Shown: positions 6,029 through 8,629 of the stretch, piece after piece
How positions within the stretch are numbered: position 1 is the stretch's first letter
How the letters are laid out: each line of letters begins with the position of its first letter
Source of the DNA: Eggerthellales bacterium UBA948
GTDB taxonomy: Bacteria > Actinomycetota > Coriobacteriia > Coriobacteriales > UBA8131
NCBI GenBank assembly: GCA_002293265.1
Contig: DBCW01000176.1
Location: 1-8,629 of the forward strand
Direction of reading: 5' to 3'
DNA length: 8,629 nt
Translations under genes and position numbers: made by a program
The notes under the pieces: model-generated
Told to the model about the DNA's origin: nothing
The model's input: the letters and a program-made list of their open reading frames with translations, nothing else
Databases searched by the model: none

Positions 6029-8248
6029 ATGCAAGGTAGACTTATTTCAAGACGAAGTATGATCGCGGGCTCTGCTGCGGCAGTTGCATTGATGAGTACA
6101 GGCGTACTATCGATGCAAGACTGGCTAACATCAAAAGCACATGCAGAAGAAGCTTCGAAGCCCTCAGGGGAGGAGGTGTTTGCTTCAACATGTAATGCTT
6201 GCTCAAGCAAGTGTGGTATGTTTGTTCATGTACGCGATGGTAAGCTTTGGAAGCTGGTGGGCAACAAGGATCATCCGTATTCAAAAGGAATGCTTTGTCC
6301 GCGTGGTCATGGTAGCGCTCAGATTGTTTACTCTGAAGACAGGCTCACCTCGCCGATGAAGCGAAACGAGGACGGATCATTTTCGGCAATAAGTTGGGAT
6401 CAAGCCTATAAGGAGATAGGTGATAAATTAAAAGGTATAGTTGCTAAAAGTGGGCCGGAATCTGTATCGATAATTACTGATCCCAGACCAATTGGGCAAT
6501 ATTACAGTCAACGTTTTATCAATGCCTTGGGGTCACCAAACTACTACACCCATAACGCCACATGTAACGGTTCTTTAGCAGCCGGATACACTGTAACTTT
6601 TGGTACCAACAATTTTTCTGCTGATGTCTCAAACGCCAAGGTAGTTGTTTTTTTGGGTCGTAGTTATGCCGATGGCATCAGACCAAGTGCTGCAAAAAAT
6701 CTCGCTGATGCAGCCGAAAAAGGAACCAAGATCGTGATTGTGGACCCAAGGTACAACAACTCTGCAGTATTTGCCAGTCAGTGGATACCGATTAATCCCG
6801 GCACCGATTTGGCGCTTTTGTTGGCAATAAGCCACGTTTTAGTGAAAGAAAAACTCTACGACAAGGATTTTGTTACCACAAACAGCATAGGTTTTGATGA
6901 GTGGGCACCAGAGCTTGAGCAGTACACGCCAAAGTGGGCTGCTGAGATTACGGGTATTGACGCCAAAGTCATCGAAACACTAGCCAAAGATCTTGGTACA
7001 GCAGGACATGCAGGCGTGATTGAGCAAAGTTGGCGTGCCGCCTTTGGCTGTCAACATCAAAATTCATATGAAACAGCACGTTGCGTGGCAGCAGTAAACG
7101 CTTTGCTCGGCAATTATAACCATAAAGGCGGAGCCGGTCTTTATCCTACAGCCAAGCTTGGAAAGCTCGACGAAACAAAATTCCCCAAAATTCCGGAAAT
7201 CACAATCAAAAAGGTTGGTCTGGCAGAGTATCCGCTGCAAAGCTCTGGACAAGGAATCGTAAATATTGTTGCTGCTAAGGCTAAAGAGGGAAAGATGAAG
7301 GCAGCGTTTTTCTATCACTCAAATGCTATCAAGTGTTACGGCAATCCTAAAGACTGGCAAGAGGGTATGGAGGCAATGGATTTGACGGTATGTATTGACG
7401 TACAGATGTCAGAAACCGCACAACTCTGTGATTATGTCTTAGCCGAGTGCAGTTATCTTGAGCGACTTGAGCTTCCCCAGATCTTGGGTGGCAAGCAAAA
7501 CATGATGGATGGGCGCTTTAAAGCTTTAGAGATTATGCATCCGGATACTTTGCCGGGTGATGAGATATTTGTTGGATTAGCAAAAGCTTCAGGTATAGGC
7601 GAGTACTTTAATTTCACCATTGATGAGTTGGTCAAAGCACAGGTTAAAAGCATGGAGCTGGATATCGACGAGCTGGCGAAAAAGGGCGTTCTTAAAATTG
7701 GCGAGGCGTGGGACAAAGCCGGCGAGCCGGTAACCTTTGCAACCCCGTCAACAAAATTTGAGTTTGCTGCAAGCAAGATTGCCGGCATGATGGACAAAAT
7801 GGTCATGCACAAACCAACTATTGCATGGATACCGCCTAAGGTGACTCCAAAAGAAGGCGAATTCCGCTTGATAGGTGGTAAGCAATCAATCCATAGCCAT
7901 ACTATGACCACCTCAATTGAAGCGCTTATGAACATAACAAAAGAATATAACCTTGAGCGCATTTGGATACCGGCCGCTAAAGCCAAAGAGCTGGGTATCA
8001 GCGAAGGCGACACGGTAGAGGTATCTAACGAACTGTATTCGGGTAAAGTAAAAGCTCATGTGACCGAACGCCTGAATCCAACTTGTGTCTGGATTCCAAC
8101 TCACTACGGTGGATCTTCTTCCTATTTAAAACAGGGTTATCAATTTGGTATCCCACACATGGAGTTTGTACCATTTGATTTTGAGCCCGATGTAGGCCCA
8201 CCAATGACACATGAGGTCATAGTAACTGTAAAGAAGGTGAGTGCATAA
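6029..8248 (+). CDS. Tat-exported molybdopterin oxidoreductase, catalytic subunit (DMSO reductase family)
   Basis: Bis-MGD molybdoenzyme catalytic subunit, 739 residues from the preferred start (749 if translation begins at ATG 5999). The twin-arginine signal SRRSMIAG (8-15), a hydrophobic stretch and a likely AHA|EE cleavage site near residue 39 predict export by Tat. A [4Fe-4S] site follows: Cys55, Cys58, Cys62 and Cys90 (C-x2-C-x3-C-x27-C, then PRG). Cys179 in NATCNGS is the probable Mo ligand. An IPINPGTD segment (253-260) and the C-terminal molydopterin-binding fold (about 615-735, with WIPAAKAKELGISEGDTVEV) bind the cofactor. Size, Cys ligand and the CPRG motif place it nearest PhsA/PsrA-like (thiosulfate/polysulfide) reductases, but the substrate is not decided; the Eggerthellaceae have many uncharacterised relatives, some acting on organic compounds. 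It follows a TorD-like chaperone and overlaps the ferredoxin gene by one base. The preferred start gives the Tat motif a normal short lead; the longer form adds MERRRREGIC. Confidence 0.93.
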   Translation: MQGRLISRRSMIAGSAAAVALMSTGVLSMQDWLTSKAHAEEASKPSGEEVFASTCNACSSKCGMFVHVRDGKLWKLVGNKDHPYSKGMLCPRGHGSAQIVYSEDRLTSPMKRNEDGSFSAISWDQAYKEIGDKLKGIVAKSGPESVSIITDPRPIGQYYSQRFINALGSPNYYTHNATCNGSLAAGYTVTFGTNNFSADVSNAKVVVFLGRSYADGIRPSAAKNLADAAEKGTKIVIVDPRYNNSAVFASQWIPINPGTDLALLLAISHVLVKEKLYDKDFVTTNSIGFDEWAPELEQYTPKWAAEITGIDAKVIETLAKDLGTAGHAGVIEQSWRAAFGCQHQNSYETARCVAAVNALLGNYNHKGGAGLYPTAKLGKLDETKFPKIPEITIKKVGLAEYPLQSSGQGIVNIVAAKAKEGKMKAAFFYHSNAIKCYGNPKDWQEGMEAMDLTVCIDVQMSETAQLCDYVLAECSYLERLELPQILGGKQNMMDGRFKALEIMHPDTLPGDEIFVGLAKASGIGEYFNFTIDELVKAQVKSMELDIDELAKKGVLKIGEAWDKAGEPVTFATPSTKFEFAASKIAGMMDKMVMHKPTIAWIPPKVTPKEGEFRLIGGKQSIHSHTMTTSIEALMNITKEYNLERIWIPAAKAKELGISEGDTVEVSNELYSGKVKAHVTERLNPTCVWIPTHYGGSSSYLKQGYQFGIPHMEFVPFDFEPDVGPPMTHEVIVTVKKVSA

Positions 8249-8629
8249 TGACACGCTATGGAATGTTGATAAACACAAAACGCTGCGTAGGTTGCTTTGC
8301 TTGTCGTCTTGCATGCCAAATGAATAACTCTTTGCCTGCAAAAGATTCATACATTGGCTTTAAGAGTTTTGAAAAAGGCACTTACCCGGACGTTTCGACA
8401 ATGGAAGTGCCAACACAATGTGTGCATTGTGATAATGCACCATGTGTACGCGTCTGTCCTACCGGCGCCTCACATACCACGGCAGAAGGTGTAGTAATTG
8501 TTGACGCTGATCGTTGCGTCGGCTGTCTTTACTGCATGTCTGCCTGCCCTTATGATGTGCGTATTATCGATGAGAAAACCGGCGTTTCCGAAAAGTGCCG
8601 TTTTTGTGTGTTCAAAGAAGATGGCTCCA
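8248..8629 (+). CDS. Four-cluster [4Fe-4S] ferredoxin subunit (3' end cut by window)
   Basis: Electron-transfer subunit of the molybdoenzyme complex, of the DmsB/PhsB/PsrB/NrfC type; 127 complete codons are visible and about 60-80 more are expected. Cysteine groups: Cys13, 16, 19, 23 (C-x2-C-x2-C-x3-C); Cys58, 61, 66, 70 (C-x2-C-x4-C-x3-C-P); Cys90, 93, 96, 100 (C-x2-C-x2-C-x3-C-P); and the first half of a fourth group, Cys117 and Cys120. This is the standard four-[4Fe-4S] layout. There is no signal peptide, so it should ride out with the Tat-exported catalytic subunit. The ATG at 8248-8250 shares its A with the TAA of the catalytic gene (TAATG) and has AAGGTGAG upstream within that gene, giving tight translational coupling and near 1:1 production. 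It would carry electrons between the Mo site and a membrane quinone-linked subunit, expected just outside the window. Confidence 0.93.
   Translation, partial: MTRYGMLINTKRCVGCFACRLACQMNNSLPAKDSYIGFKSFEKGTYPDVSTMEVPTQCVHCDNAPCVRVCPTGASHTTAEGVVIVDADRCVGCLYCMSACPYDVRIIDEKTGVSEKCRFCVFKEDGS

Noticed and set aside
7453..8013. Long minus-strand open frame (186 codons) inside the molybdoenzyme gene
   Set aside because: It lies wholly antisense to a gene with clear family motifs; its translation is hydrophobic and serine-rich as expected for an antisense shadow, and no ribosome site supports it.

Overview
The window looks like part of the chromosome of an anaerobic, gut-type Coriobacteriia bacterium, most likely an Eggerthellaceae relative. 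Two things point there. One is a 510-residue LuxR-type regulator whose first ~385 residues form about twelve membrane segments, an architecture especially common in that family. The other is that it stands divergent to a molybdenum-enzyme operon, and such operons are abundant in Eggerthellaceae. Base composition is moderate to AT-rich by eye, low for the family, so the genus cannot be named.

Layout. Bases 1-3291 (minus strand) hold a three-gene ABC export operon read right to left: an ATPase (2356-3291), an ABC-2 permease (1166-2344) and a second ABC-2 permease (1-1179, cut by the window edge). Spacing is tight: 11 bases, then a 14-base overlap. A 161-base gap (3292-3452) holds a perfect 7+2+7 palindrome that may be the operator of this operon. 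Upstream, on the same strand, is the membrane-anchored LuxR regulator (3453-4985). A 308-base divergent intergenic region (4986-5293) follows. It contains a weak candidate promoter with an inverted repeat in its spacer and, in one frame, a stretch that reads like a decayed coding sequence.

The plus strand then carries a respiratory-type molybdoenzyme operon: a TorD/DmsD-like chaperone (5294-5962), a Tat-exported bis-MGD oxidoreductase with one [4Fe-4S] cluster and a probable cysteine Mo ligand (6029-8248), and a four-cluster ferredoxin subunit (8248 to beyond the window). The last two overlap by one base (TAATG). A membrane anchor, usually NrfD-like, is expected just past the right edge but is not visible.

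How they may work together (inference): the chaperone loads and proofreads the catalytic subunit before Tat export. The catalytic subunit reduces, or oxidises, an unidentified substrate outside the membrane while the ferredoxin subunit carries electrons to or from a quinone-linked anchor. The membrane LuxR protein is well placed to sense a small molecule and switch on the divergent operon, and possibly the ABC exporter behind it. The enzyme's substrate cannot be read from sequence; size and ligand type are closest to the PhsA/PsrA-like (thiosulfate/polysulfide reductase) branch. No RNA genes, insertion sequences, CRISPR arrays or convincing terminators were found.
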